DNA of 64,000 nucleotides. Source: Chlorobium sp. (lineage in GTDB: Bacteria > Bacteroidota > Chlorobiia > Chlorobiales > Chlorobiaceae). Below are positions 28,430 to 37,831 of the stretch, one piece after another (positions within the stretch are counted from its first letter, which is position 1; the number at the start of each line of letters is the position of its first letter). The stretch covers positions 62,001 through 126,000 of the forward strand of contig SZXX01000043.1 in the NCBI GenBank assembly GCA_005843825.1, written 5' to 3'. Position numbers and translations under genes: made by a program. The notes below the pieces were generated by a model. It was not told where the DNA came from. It made no database searches and worked only from the letters and a program-made list of their open reading frames with translations.

Positions 28430-29395
28430 TTACTTTCTAACAATATCTTTTAATGCACTTTTCCAGCCAGAAAAGAATGAATATCCACCATTAAAATACA
28501 ACAAGAAAATAAAATATATTTTTTTATAACCTTTAAATGAAAATATCTCTATTCGATCTTTTATTGCTTCAATATTCTTATTTAGGTCATTAATAACAGC
28601 AGGTATGTCCAAAGAGGGGGATATTGTAGAAATTATATCATTCCTTTTAGTCAACAATTCGATTAGTTTTGATTTAAGTAAAACGTCATTTAACCAACCT
28701 TTACGAACATCTTTCAATCCATAGGAAAAAAAGTTAGTAAATCGGTCTGGAGGATTTAGTTGACTTGCAATAGAATTAGAAGTATTGTCAGAATGTCTTC
28801 TGTAAAACTGTAAAACATTATTATTAACGTAACGAACTTTTAAAAGCAAAGCTAATGTATGAATCCATCCGTCAAAAGGTATTAAATCATTTGGAAAAGG
28901 AAATAACAGTTCAACAAATGAAGACCGCACTGCTGTACAACATCCGGCACTTAACCAAAATGGGCCAAATCCAGCAGCATAAGTATTAGAATAATTTGTG
29001 AATTGTGTAGGGACCAGATTAATATCACAAATTTGTTGATCATTAATAATAACTAATGCATTCTTATGAGAAGAAAGAATATCAATTGTATCTTTAATCT
29101 TATTGGGAAACCATACATCATCCTGGTCACTTATAAATAAAATATCACCAGTACAACGGGCAATTGCTTGCTCAAAGTTTTTTGAATATCCAACCCTATT
29201 GTCGTTGGAATATATAATGACATCAAATGGTGCGCTACTTTGATATTCATGTAAAAGAAACATGGTTTTATCGGTAGAAGCATCATCAAATATAACTAAT
29301 TCATCAGGCAAATGAGTTTGATTTGTAAAACTATTTAATTGTTCAGTCAAATACTTAGAGCCATTATAAGCAGCTAATGCAATAGATATTTTCAT
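28430..29395 (-). CDS. Glycosyltransferase family 2
   Basis: This 321-residue protein has a GT-A fold. It opens KISIALAAYNGSKYLTEQL, has FDDASTDKT, and carries the metal-binding FISDQDDVWFP (DxD-type) motif. I choose the ATG at 29395; a more upstream in-frame ATG at 29416 would overlap the methyltransferase end. Similar proteins are rhamnosyl-type transferases. The C-terminal 60 residues are basic and hydrophobic and may bind the membrane. Confidence 0.88.
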   Translation of the reverse strand: MKISIALAAYNGSKYLTEQLNSFTNQTHLPDELVIFDDASTDKTMFLLHEYQSSAPFDVIIYSNDNRVGYSKNFEQAIARCTGDILFISDQDDVWFPNKIKDTIDILSSHKNALVIINDQQICDINLVPTQFTNYSNTYAAGFGPFWLSAGCCTAVRSSFVELLFPFPNDLIPFDGWIHTLALLLKVRYVNNNVLQFYRRHSDNTSNSIASQLNPPDRFTNFFSYGLKDVRKGWLNDVLLKSKLIELLTKRNDIISTISPSLDIPAVINDLNKNIEAIKDRIEIFSFKGYKKIYFIFLLYFNGGYSFFSGWKSALKDIVRK

Positions 29396-29402
29396 ATGTG
29401 GC

Positions 29403-30368
29403 CTACAAGATCTCAATTAAAAAGCAAGCTTGATCACCATCAAAAGCTAAGTTTAATTCTTGAGATTTCTTTTTGTAAAAGTCAATTTCCTTTTCTGTAA
29501 ATATAGAAGTTTTTTTATTAACTACCCATGATCTATTATCGTTTAAAGGTATATTTTTTTGATTTTGAATACTTCCCCAAAATTGAAACACATCGGAATC
29601 GTAGTAGACACCAGTAACGACTAAATTATATAAATTACAAATATATCTCATAGATTGCTCTGAGTATATATAAAAATGTCTAGGCGCATCAATTTGCACC
29701 CAGTTTTCTGCATATTCTCTCCAAGCCCATTTATCCATAACAGGTGTTCTTATGATTATTTTACCATTATCATTTAATAGTTTTTTAAGACTTATTATTT
29801 CAGTATGGGGGTTTTCAAAGTGTTCGAAAACATGATTTAATATAATTATATCATATTTTCCTGATATATCAGAAAGATATTTTTTATAGATGGAGACACC
29901 ATTTTTATAATAAATATCTTTATCAATATAAGGATCTATGCCAACCAATTTTTCAAAACCTTCATTTGCAAGCCAACATAACAAAGAACCATTGCCGCAT
30001 CCTATTTCTAATATGGAAGAGGACTTGGATACATTAGATAAACTTAAATAGTTATATAAAGGTATTTTCCTCTTTATTATTTTTGAAATAAAAGATTCTT
30101 TCCACTCTAAAACAAGTTTATATCTAATCAATTTAGCTTGCTTAATTAAAAAAGCATTTTGATCGACTATATTATTACTATATGAATAATAATCTTTTGG
30201 ATAATATTTTTGGATATCTTTATCATTATTTTTAAGCTGTAAAGTATTACAATTACTGCACAATAGATACTCATATTTTTTACGAGAACCATACATCATT
30301 TCTCTTACATAATATCTAACATTATTTAACTCATTTTGGCATATATTGCATTTATAAATATTATTCAT
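29403..30368 (-). CDS. SAM-dependent methyltransferase with N-terminal zinc-ribbon-like motif
   Basis: This 321-residue protein begins with Cys7-x2-Cys10 and a second CSNC pair near residues 37-40, as in sugar C- or O-methyltransferases that carry a small zinc site. The SAM domain has ILEIGCGNGSLL and an LNHVFEHFENP segment. It is very AT-rich. It is preceded and followed by glycan-assembly genes and probably modifies a nucleotide sugar or a chain-terminal sugar. Confidence 0.82.
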   Translation of the reverse strand: MNNIYKCNICQNELNNVRYYVREMMYGSRKKYEYLLCSNCNTLQLKNNDKDIQKYYPKDYYSYSNNIVDQNAFLIKQAKLIRYKLVLEWKESFISKIIKRKIPLYNYLSLSNVSKSSSILEIGCGNGSLLCWLANEGFEKLVGIDPYIDKDIYYKNGVSIYKKYLSDISGKYDIIILNHVFEHFENPHTEIISLKKLLNDNGKIIIRTPVMDKWAWREYAENWVQIDAPRHFYIYSEQSMRYICNLYNLVVTGVYYDSDVFQFWGSIQNQKNIPLNDNRSWVVNKKTSIFTEKEIDFYKKKSQELNLAFDGDQACFLIEIL

Positions 30369-30429
30369 TTAATTAAGAAGTTTAATCAGATCCCGGAAAT
30401 TATATAAAAATAATTAAAACGTATCATAC

Positions 30430-31830
30430 TTATAATTGCGACTTTAACTTTTTAATTAATCTAGCATAATAGAATGGATACAAATAACTACCCCCATAAG
30501 CTGCTTTATACTTTTTATTATTTACTTCAACATAACAACCATTAATACATTCTTTTTTGGTTGAAGACTTTTTATTATTCCATAAAAACCGCTCATATCC
30601 TTGATTAAGAAGCAACTCAGGACCTAAATAAACATATTGTCGTATGTTTGTACCAGACAATTCTATTAGCGCAGTGGCCCAAGTGTCCAAATGAATTACT
30701 GCATCATAGTGATGCGAGGCCTCCTGAACTGAAATATTCTTTATAAAGGCACAATCTGGATAAAGCGACTTTAAATATGAAAGTTTAACATCAAAATCAT
30801 GTTGATATGGGTGAGCCATAAAATCAAAAGCTGCATCAAAATGATTATTAAGATCTTTTAATCGTTTGTGATAAAACTCCTCGGAGGTAATATTATTTGA
30901 ATACCAAATCTTATGCTCACTCCGTGATTCGATTAAAAAGAATGTAGTTATTACGAGTATCTTTTGTTTTTTTTTGTAAGTAAAATATTTTTTATTTAGA
31001 AATAAATTTCTTGATGCACGCCAATTTGGATATGCTTTATAAATATTCCCCCACATTCCAGAATGATGTATATCAGACAACAGTCTCTCAGAAATATCAG
31101 TAGCAAAGATATATTCTACTTGTGAAATTGCCCCTCCGTGAGTTTGAGCGATCACCTTTACACCCTTGTCTTTCATATATGCTAAGTAGAATAAATAACT
31201 TTCATTATGAATTTGACCTAGCCATAAAACTTTTGCACTGGGATAGTTAACAATATTTGTATTAGTTAATAACCCTTCAAACAAAGAACATGGAAGATAA
31301 TCGACAATAAGTTCAGCTGAAAATATATCATTAACATTTGCTAAATACTTTAATAATATTGATCTAAGTTTAAAGTCTTCTCGGACTATTTCTTTTTCCG
31401 TTATTGCATTTTGAAGTTCACAATATGATATTCCAAATAATTTAAATACATATTTTTCATATATATTTAATCTATTGTCAAATATAATATCATAATTTCC
31501 TTCAGGCCACTTTCTATTATTTTCAAATATTGAACTGTGCCAGTCTGGCCACAAATATAAAAGAAGTTGTGAAATATTTTGAAATGTAGGGCTTTGTAAG
31601 CGATTTAAGGGCCTTATTTGATCTGCTTGAATTAACTGCGCCAAAAAGGGTATATAAATTGTCTGAAGATATTTATCTGAATATCTATCGCCTAAAACTT
31701 TTTTAGCAGCGGCACCTAATATTTCAGCTATTTTCTGGACTGTGCTTATTTTATAAATTAGCTTCATATACCTATCTTTACCATAGGTATCGATAAGTTT
31801 TTCTTTCTCTATATTTAACTCCTTTTGCAT
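30430..31830 (-). CDS. Putative transferase distantly related to the LIC12162 family
   Basis: This 466-residue, AT-rich protein's central part (AKVLWLGQIHNESY, then GVKVIAQTHGG) matches the corresponding IFTSN...QHGGHYG region of the LIC12162-type protein at 5037-6803. The C-terminal DAVIHLDTWATALIELSGT segment also fits that GT-B-like pattern. It is shorter at the N-terminus than the other copy. It probably transfers a sugar or related group in surface-glycan assembly, but no function is established. Family membership is based on my reading of a few conserved stretches. Confidence 0.6.
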   Translation of the reverse strand: MQKELNIEKEKLIDTYGKDRYMKLIYKISTVQKIAEILGAAAKKVLGDRYSDKYLQTIYIPFLAQLIQADQIRPLNRLQSPTFQNISQLLLYLWPDWHSSIFENNRKWPEGNYDIIFDNRLNIYEKYVFKLFGISYCELQNAITEKEIVREDFKLRSILLKYLANVNDIFSAELIVDYLPCSLFEGLLTNTNIVNYPSAKVLWLGQIHNESYLFYLAYMKDKGVKVIAQTHGGAISQVEYIFATDISERLLSDIHHSGMWGNIYKAYPNWRASRNLFLNKKYFTYKKKQKILVITTFFLIESRSEHKIWYSNNITSEEFYHKRLKDLNNHFDAAFDFMAHPYQHDFDVKLSYLKSLYPDCAFIKNISVQEASHHYDAVIHLDTWATALIELSGTNIRQYVYLGPELLLNQGYERFLWNNKKSSTKKECINGCYVEVNNKKYKAAYGGSYLYPFYYARLIKKLKSQL

Positions 31831-32229
31831 ATATATACTACTATTTCCGATAATATTTCTTTAAAGTAAATACTGCCAACATATTCCTTTTGCTATTTGC
31901 AACATTTATTGAGATTAATTTATTAATACTATTGATAGTTGTATTTGAATCGAATGCCTAATCACGAAAATATTACCTACCATTATCAACAAATCTTAGA
32001 GAATTGCCACCGAATAGAATAAAATGATACTGAGAGTCAAACGGCGCAGGGAAATAGTTGCTGATACTCAGACTGACACAGTAAGAATTTCTTGTTAAGC
32101 AACCGGGTTTTTGCTATGAAGAGGTAGTCTTATAAAAAAGGGGGCAAGACCGTGGCAAGCTGTAAATGCAAATACATCAGGTAAAGTAAAATGAAATTTG
32201 GTTTCCAATAACTTCTATGAAATGGCGCT
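31831..32229. other. 399-bp intergenic region without a recognised gene
   Basis: No open frame with plausible coding character is present on either strand. The middle part (about 32020-32180) has a higher GC content than its surroundings. It holds two similar 15-mers, both beginning TGATACT, about 30 bases apart. It could be a remnant of an inserted element, but nothing identifiable remains. A promoter for the gene starting at 31830 could lie here; none is evident. Confidence 0.4.
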
Positions 32230-34203
32230 TTATTTAATCATTTTCTTAAACAGGTCATCGAATGAAGTTGAAATATATTTAGAGCCTATACTTGTTAAAT
32301 GCCCGCAATTATCTATATACAGCATTTTGTTCATTATCATTACAATAGCTCTTCCTTTTTTATCAAATAATTTAGATTCAGGATGAATAATAGTTACATT
32401 TGAATTCGCACTTATCTTGTCAAAGATAAGCTGTATATCTTTGTTTTTTATATTATATTCTTCTATAGTTGGTGATATTTTTTCAAAGTTTGGTGCTTTA
32501 TTAAGCATATTTGCAATAAAAAGAATACTATTTGGCTTTGCTTTTAGTGTCGGAACATCGCTAACAAGTATAACCTTCTTACCCATTTTTAATAATGCGT
32601 TAACTGATCTCCTTAACCCTGCTTCCAATAAGACGTGTTGTGGCTGATTTCCGCTATATTCGCTATTAACATCTACCATTTTGGTTTCTGCGCTCCAAAA
32701 TCCTGCGATTATTATTGTCTCTATTTCTGGGTGAATTTTTATAAATTCAATAACACTTTTATTATAATCCGCTTCATTGAATACGTAGTCTCTATCTACA
32801 ACATTAATACCCAATAATGGTAGAACCGCATGTCCATGCGCTATATTGAAACCAGATATATTATATTTTGTTGCTAAATCTGATATACAATCGACTAAAT
32901 TTCCTGCATGTGAGTCCCCCCATAGTGCAAACTTTAGTTTACCACTAGTTGGACCTATTAAATCAGGGCCATTACCTTTAGGTAATTCGTCTAAATTTTT
33001 TTCATTTTTTTCAAAATTCTTCCATAATGGGTCTGTTGCTGCATTTGTGATAATTCCATTCCAAGAAGGCGAACGATCTGGGAACCCCTTTTTGGTATGA
33101 ATCGTTACACCAATAGTTACTAATATTAACGTTATAATTCCTGAAAGCACAAAGAGTTTTTTTCTTTCAGGAATAACTGGATGCTTTTTTCGGAATGGAT
33201 ACTCTATATATTTCAAAGAAATTGCTGAGATAATAAATGTAACTGCAATAATTAAGATAATTTCAATACCTGTTAACTCTCTTAATATTAGATACTTAGC
33301 AATCACAATGAGCGGCCAGTGCCAAAGATATAGCGAATATGATATAAGGCCGATATAAACAATAGGTTTAAGACTTAAAAACTTATTTACTATAACTTCT
33401 TTGCCCCCTCCACCGCTGTATATAATCAAACAAGCCCCAAGTACAGGCAATAATGCATTAGGACCCGGGAATAGAGTTAAAGGACTATATCTTATTATAC
33501 TATATACTATTAAGCTTATGCCTATTATTGAGCCGATATTTCGGTTGGTGTTTGATTTAAGTTGAGGCGTTTCATCAAGGGCTAAAACAGAACCAAAAAG
33601 CAACTCCCATGCCCGTGTTGGCATAAGATAAAAAGTTGCCACCGGATAATTATAAACACCATAGATACTTGCAAGGAAACTAACTATACATATACCAAAC
33701 AAGAAGGAAAGATATTTTTTATTTAAAAATCGACTTATTGCAACAAGTAGTAAAGGGAATATTATATAAAACTGCTCTTCGACTGCGAGTGACCAAGTAT
33801 GAAGCAAAGGCCGCTCCATCAGCCCTAAGTCAAAGTATCCTGCTCTACGCCAAAATAATATATTCGATACAAAAAGGGATGTTGCTGTTAAAGTATTTCC
33901 TAAATCTTTAAACGATAATGGGTCTAAAATGATAGTACCAATTATAAGTACAAATATTATAACCGAGAAAAGTGGCGGAAAGATTCTTCTAATCCTACGT
34001 TCATAAAACCGTGCGACAGAGAAGTGTCCGTTTTTTATTTCCGTTAAGATAATTGATGTTATCAGAAAACCGGAAATAACAAAAAAGATATCAACACCTA
34101 CAAAACCCCCAGAAAATCCTTTAACATCGGCATGAAAAAATATAACGGCTAAAACAGCAACTGCTCTCAAGCCATCAACATCTGCTCTATATTTTAATTG
34201 CAT
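32230..34203 (-). CDS. OafA-like acyltransferase 3 with C-terminal SGNH domain
   Basis: This 657-residue protein has an N-terminal acyltransferase-3 membrane domain of about ten helices. It starts YRADVDGLRAVAVL and includes an HTWSLAVEEQFY segment near 135-146. A C-terminal periplasmic SGNH-hydrolase domain follows from about residue 420, with GDSHAGN near 429-435. Such two-part enzymes move an acetyl group across the membrane and O-acetylate surface polysaccharide. The gene is AT-rich and flanked by gaps on both sides, so it may be a separately acquired decoration gene. Confidence 0.92.
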   Translation of the reverse strand: MQLKYRADVDGLRAVAVLAVIFFHADVKGFSGGFVGVDIFFVISGFLITSIILTEIKNGHFSVARFYERRIRRIFPPLFSVIIFVLIIGTIILDPLSFKDLGNTLTATSLFVSNILFWRRAGYFDLGLMERPLLHTWSLAVEEQFYIIFPLLLVAISRFLNKKYLSFLFGICIVSFLASIYGVYNYPVATFYLMPTRAWELLFGSVLALDETPQLKSNTNRNIGSIIGISLIVYSIIRYSPLTLFPGPNALLPVLGACLIIYSGGGGKEVIVNKFLSLKPIVYIGLISYSLYLWHWPLIVIAKYLILRELTGIEIILIIAVTFIISAISLKYIEYPFRKKHPVIPERKKLFVLSGIITLILVTIGVTIHTKKGFPDRSPSWNGIITNAATDPLWKNFEKNEKNLDELPKGNGPDLIGPTSGKLKFALWGDSHAGNLVDCISDLATKYNISGFNIAHGHAVLPLLGINVVDRDYVFNEADYNKSVIEFIKIHPEIETIIIAGFWSAETKMVDVNSEYSGNQPQHVLLEAGLRRSVNALLKMGKKVILVSDVPTLKAKPNSILFIANMLNKAPNFEKISPTIEEYNIKNKDIQLIFDKISANSNVTIIHPESKLFDKKGRAIVMIMNKMLYIDNCGHLTSIGSKYISTSFDDLFKKMIK

Positions 34204-34443
34204 AAATTTGTTTTTTCTCCAAGAACTATTAGTTTAACATCTTTTTCAATGATGTAATTACGGATTATCATCTATAAAAATCGAATTTAATACACAACTA
34301 AGAATACTCTATCAATTAGTAATATTATTATATTTATTTTATCCTTATTTGCAGAATAATTAACGAAGGGTTGCGATTTTATATTTTACATAATCAACGC
34401 GCTTATAAGAATCAGATTTATTTCTCAATAAATATTTCTTTGT
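34204..34443. other. AT-rich intergenic gap
   Basis: These 240 bases separate the adenylating ligase gene from the O-acyltransferase gene. There is no gene, no clear terminator hairpin and no recognisable repeat. It may contain a promoter for the acyltransferase gene. Confidence 0.4.
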
Positions 34444-36027
34444 TTAATCGGTATTGATAAGTTTATTTGCAACTGATTCTAATTTTTTACGGTCAACTTT
34501 TCCGCTTGCAGTTAATGGGAGGTCACTGATATATATCAAGCGTTTAGGGAAAAAGATTCGATCAAGGTATTTAACGCTATCTGTTCTTATGTGTACTTCT
34601 TCCTCCTTACTTAACATTGAGGTGATGAATGCGACACACCCGGTTACAACGTCATTGGCATCTCGTAACGCAACTACTACGGCATTTGATGTTAGAGGAT
34701 ATCGATGGAGAACAGCTTCAATCTCACCAATCTCAATTCGACGGCCAGCTAGTTTAATTTGGCTGTCTTTACGACCTATGCATTCAAGATTACCGTCTTC
34801 GTTGTAAAACCCAAGATCACCAGACCGATACCACTTGCCGCCTGTCTTATCCCAATCGAACGAGACAAATGTGTTTGCTGTTTTTTCTGGATCGTTTAAA
34901 TAACCAATGGTTATTTGTGGCCCTTTATATACGATCTCGCCTGTCCCACCCGGAGCGACTTTTTGGCCATTTTCATCTATTAATGCAATTTGATGATTAA
35001 TAAATGGGCGACCAATGGGTATTATTGAGTTTCTAAAATTTCGGTTTTCTTCGGTTAAATCATATTTATGACGGCAAATGTAGATAGTTGCTTCTGTCGG
35101 GCCATATAAATTTTCGATTGTACTATTTGGCGCTGCTTTTCTCCATATATCGGCTAGATATTTAGGGAATTGCTCTCCACAAAACATGCTATGAGTTAAT
35201 TCTGGAAAAGCACCGGGTGAAAGATGACCCATTTTATACAAAAAGCTTGCTATTGACGGTACTGAATTCCAAAATGTGATTTTCTCCCTGACAAGATATT
35301 CGGAAGGCAACATCAGCTCATCTTCAAGTAATACACATAAGGTTCCTCCGTTAGCCCAAGTATAAAACATATCAGATACTGATGGGTCGAAGCTAAAGTC
35401 AAATGTCTGCGAGGCTCTAAAACCTGGATCCAAGTCATAAATATGCTCCATGCTCTGAAGGAACGCTAAAAGATTTGCATTTGTTACCTGCACACCCTTT
35501 GGCACTCCCGTAGAGCCCGAAGTAAACAATATGTATGCTAAACCTTCCAGTTCTGAAGGAACAGGATGCCCCAATGGTGGTGTGGACTGCAACACGCATT
35601 CATCAATCCATCTTTTGCCTACAGAAGAAGCGCCTTCAGGAAGAATGACTGCTTGCATGGACGGTATACCAGAACTGGAGATAACCGGTTCCAGCAGCTC
35701 TAGACTCTTTTTATCGCCAACTAAATATCTGACGTTGGCAGCTCGAAGCATTGCTACCAGCTTCTGGTGATTATATTTTGGATTTATGGGCACATAATTG
35801 CATCCGGCAAAAAGAATGCCGAGTATACCAAAGTATGAAGAAGGGGTTCGTTGCCCTACAATGCCTATTGTTTCGCGTTCGGCTCCACATTCGTTCAAGG
35901 CTCCAGCAATTGAGAGGGCTTTTGCGGATAACTCTGCATAGGTAATTAACCTGCCGTTATAGCTAATAGCAGCAAGATGACCATAAGCGATCATTCTTTG
36001 AAATAATAGTTTGGCGACTGATGACAT
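34444..36027 (-). CDS. Adenylate-forming acyl/aminoacyl ligase (DltA/NRPS A-domain-like)
   Basis: This 527-residue protein belongs to the ANL superfamily. The ATP loop TSGSTGVPKG is at residues 169-178, and NLYGPTEATIY, YRSGDLGFY and GRKDSQIKLAGRRIE follow in the expected order. The C-terminal catalytic Lys510 is in ASGKVDRKK. The length and motifs are closer to DltA and amino-acid-activating domains than to acyl-CoA synthetases. Its start overlaps the stop of the GNAT~ACP gene (TAATG). It is therefore very likely to activate an acid and load it onto that carrier domain. The acid is not predictable by eye. Confidence 0.9.
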   Translation of the reverse strand: MSSVAKLLFQRMIAYGHLAAISYNGRLITYAELSAKALSIAGALNECGAERETIGIVGQRTPSSYFGILGILFAGCNYVPINPKYNHQKLVAMLRAANVRYLVGDKKSLELLEPVISSSGIPSMQAVILPEGASSVGKRWIDECVLQSTPPLGHPVPSELEGLAYILFTSGSTGVPKGVQVTNANLLAFLQSMEHIYDLDPGFRASQTFDFSFDPSVSDMFYTWANGGTLCVLLEDELMLPSEYLVREKITFWNSVPSIASFLYKMGHLSPGAFPELTHSMFCGEQFPKYLADIWRKAAPNSTIENLYGPTEATIYICRHKYDLTEENRNFRNSIIPIGRPFINHQIALIDENGQKVAPGGTGEIVYKGPQITIGYLNDPEKTANTFVSFDWDKTGGKWYRSGDLGFYNEDGNLECIGRKDSQIKLAGRRIEIGEIEAVLHRYPLTSNAVVVALRDANDVVTGCVAFITSMLSKEEEVHIRTDSVKYLDRIFFPKRLIYISDLPLTASGKVDRKKLESVANKLINTD

Positions 36028-36905
36028 TACTTTGAAACTGCCCGTTCTTCCAGAATACCAAAAAGTGCCTTGACTGAATTTGCACGCATCATTTCTGATG
36101 GAGATAGAGATATTCCCGTCTTCTGTGAAACAGCAACCATTATTGACATATGATTCAACGAATCCCAGCTGAAAGCATTACACATATTCGTCTCATCGCT
36201 TATATCCTCTTCGGTCAAGATAGAGCTAACAATGTCGATTACGTCATTAATCGCATAATGTCTTTGTGTTGATTTGCCACATTCTTTACTCTCATAATAC
36301 TCATAACGAAGCATTGAATATTGCCAAGCATCAATAAAGGTGCCCTGTTTGCAATAAAACTGCCTCAGAATTCCTTCTTGTTTCATTCCTGAAGCAAGTA
36401 ACGATGCAATAGTTCGCTGGTTGGTAACCATAGTCATACCATAGAGCCTATTTAAATCTAAAACTTCAAAGACAAAATGCTTTAGTAACTCTTCTATTTG
36501 CAATATATACCCTAATCCCCATAACTCAGGATCGACACCATAGCCCCATTCAACGGATTGCCGGTCATAATTTAGGGACGTCAGTGCGGCAGTACCAATA
36601 AGATATCCATCTGTTTTTCTTCTTACAAACCAGTACTTGGCAGTTGTATATAATGGCCTACCAGCCATCCGTTGCTCTAATTTTTCTATGTATGATTTTG
36701 TTTTTTCAATGGTATTAAATGGATCAAACTCCAAGAACTCATAGAATCTAACGTCTTTTGAATAACGATGCATTTCTTCAAGACCAACCATAGAAAGTGG
36801 CTCAAAATATATATTTGAATGAATTTCTAAAGTATCATTGCTTGATCTAACACTTCCTGGGCATACGCCAGTAAACTTGGTAAAAAACTCTTCTTTATTC
36901 AACAT
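36027..36905 (-). CDS. Fusion of GNAT N-acyltransferase and acyl carrier protein
   Basis: This protein has 292 residues. Residues about 30-205 are a RimJ/RimL-like GNAT domain, with YWFVRRKTDGYLIGTAAL, VEWGYGVDPELWGLGY and LNRLYGMTMVTNQRTIASLL. Residues about 215-292 form a four-helix acyl-carrier domain with the phosphopantetheine site DSL; the serine is Ser249. Carrier and acyltransferase in one chain imply that the acyl group, loaded by the ligase encoded next, is handed directly to an amine. A likely acceptor is an amino sugar made by the aminotransferase of this module. A phosphopantetheinyl transferase encoded elsewhere would be needed. Confidence 0.85.
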   Translation of the reverse strand: MLNKEEFFTKFTGVCPGSVRSSNDTLEIHSNIYFEPLSMVGLEEMHRYSKDVRFYEFLEFDPFNTIEKTKSYIEKLEQRMAGRPLYTTAKYWFVRRKTDGYLIGTAALTSLNYDRQSVEWGYGVDPELWGLGYILQIEELLKHFVFEVLDLNRLYGMTMVTNQRTIASLLASGMKQEGILRQFYCKQGTFIDAWQYSMLRYEYYESKECGKSTQRHYAINDVIDIVSSILTEEDISDETNMCNAFSWDSLNHMSIMVAVSQKTGISLSPSEMMRANSVKALFGILEERAVSK

Positions 36906-36985
36906 TATATTTTATACGGTATACTATTTCACTAAAATATATTCCTCGGCCGGTATACTTATTGACTTAGCGACCATCGTAAACA

Positions 36986-37825
36986 CTACCATACGCAGCG
37001 ACCACCATCCATAACGATATTTTGGCCATTCATGTAAGTTGATGCATCTGAACAAAGAAAATGAATGGCTGAACGATATTCATCATGATTAGCCATCCGC
37101 CCCGTAGGAATAAGAGAAGTTAGGCGCTGGACAAACTCTTCTGATTGGCCAGTATAGACACCACCTGGCGAAAGTGCGTTACAACGAACCCCTTTATCTG
37201 CCCAGTATGTTGCCAGATAGCGTGTTAAACCTATCAAGCCTGCTTTTATTACAGAGTAGGTTACTGGCTTTACTGGTTGCTGGTCATCTGAAAGGCCGTC
37301 TTTGCGGTAGAGCCGTTGGTCAGGTGAAAAAACTGAGAGATCTGATGCAATGTTTAAAATAACGCCGCCTTTACCATCATGAGCCATCGCTGTGCCAAAC
37401 TCTTTGCTACAAAGGAAAGCCCCGGTCAGTCCGACTGCGATTTGTAAATCCCATTGCTCAAGCGGGAAGTTTTCGAGGCGTGAGGTTTCGAGAATGCCCT
37501 GATCACCATTTACTTTCGGGTCAATTGCAGCATTGTTAACAAGAATATCAACACGTAACCCTTTTTCAGCAAGACTTTCAGCAACAACTCTTATTGACTC
37601 AGGCTTAGTGACATCCATCACCAGCGTTTGGATACGAGCAGAATCGGCTGTTTTTGATAAAGTTTCACGCGCGATACCGAGAGTTACCTCGCTTATATCA
37701 GTCAAAACAACAGTTGCACCACTTTCAAGCAGAGCTGCTGCGTGCTCCACACCAAGCAGGCCTGCTGCCCCGGTTATTAGCGCTATTTTTCCGGTTAAAT
37801 CAAATTTTTGGAATGCTTTACCCAA
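36986..37825 (-). CDS. Short-chain dehydrogenase/reductase
   Basis: This 279-residue protein is a classical SDR. It has ITGAAGLLGVEHA at the N-terminus, DILVNNAAIDP, and the catalytic Tyr-x3-Lys in TYSVIKAGL. The start seems to be TTG at 37825, with a short AGG six bases upstream and no better ATG. It follows the Gfo/Idh gene by seven bases. It probably oxidises or reduces a hydroxyl of a sugar or of the acid that becomes the acyl group. Confidence 0.87.
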   Translation of the reverse strand: MGKAFQKFDLTGKIALITGAAGLLGVEHAAALLESGATVVLTDISEVTLGIARETLSKTADSARIQTLVMDVTKPESIRVVAESLAEKGLRVDILVNNAAIDPKVNGDQGILETSRLENFPLEQWDLQIAVGLTGAFLCSKEFGTAMAHDGKGGVILNIASDLSVFSPDQRLYRKDGLSDDQQPVKPVTYSVIKAGLIGLTRYLATYWADKGVRCNALSPGGVYTGQSEEFVQRLTSLIPTGRMANHDEYRSAIHFLCSDASTYMNGQNIVMDGGRCVW

Positions 37826-37831
37826 TTGTAC

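Noticed and set aside
31831-32229. Insertion sequence remnant in the gap before the O-acyltransferase gene
   Set aside because: No transposase-like reading frame or paired terminal repeats could be found; only two similar 15-mers were seen.
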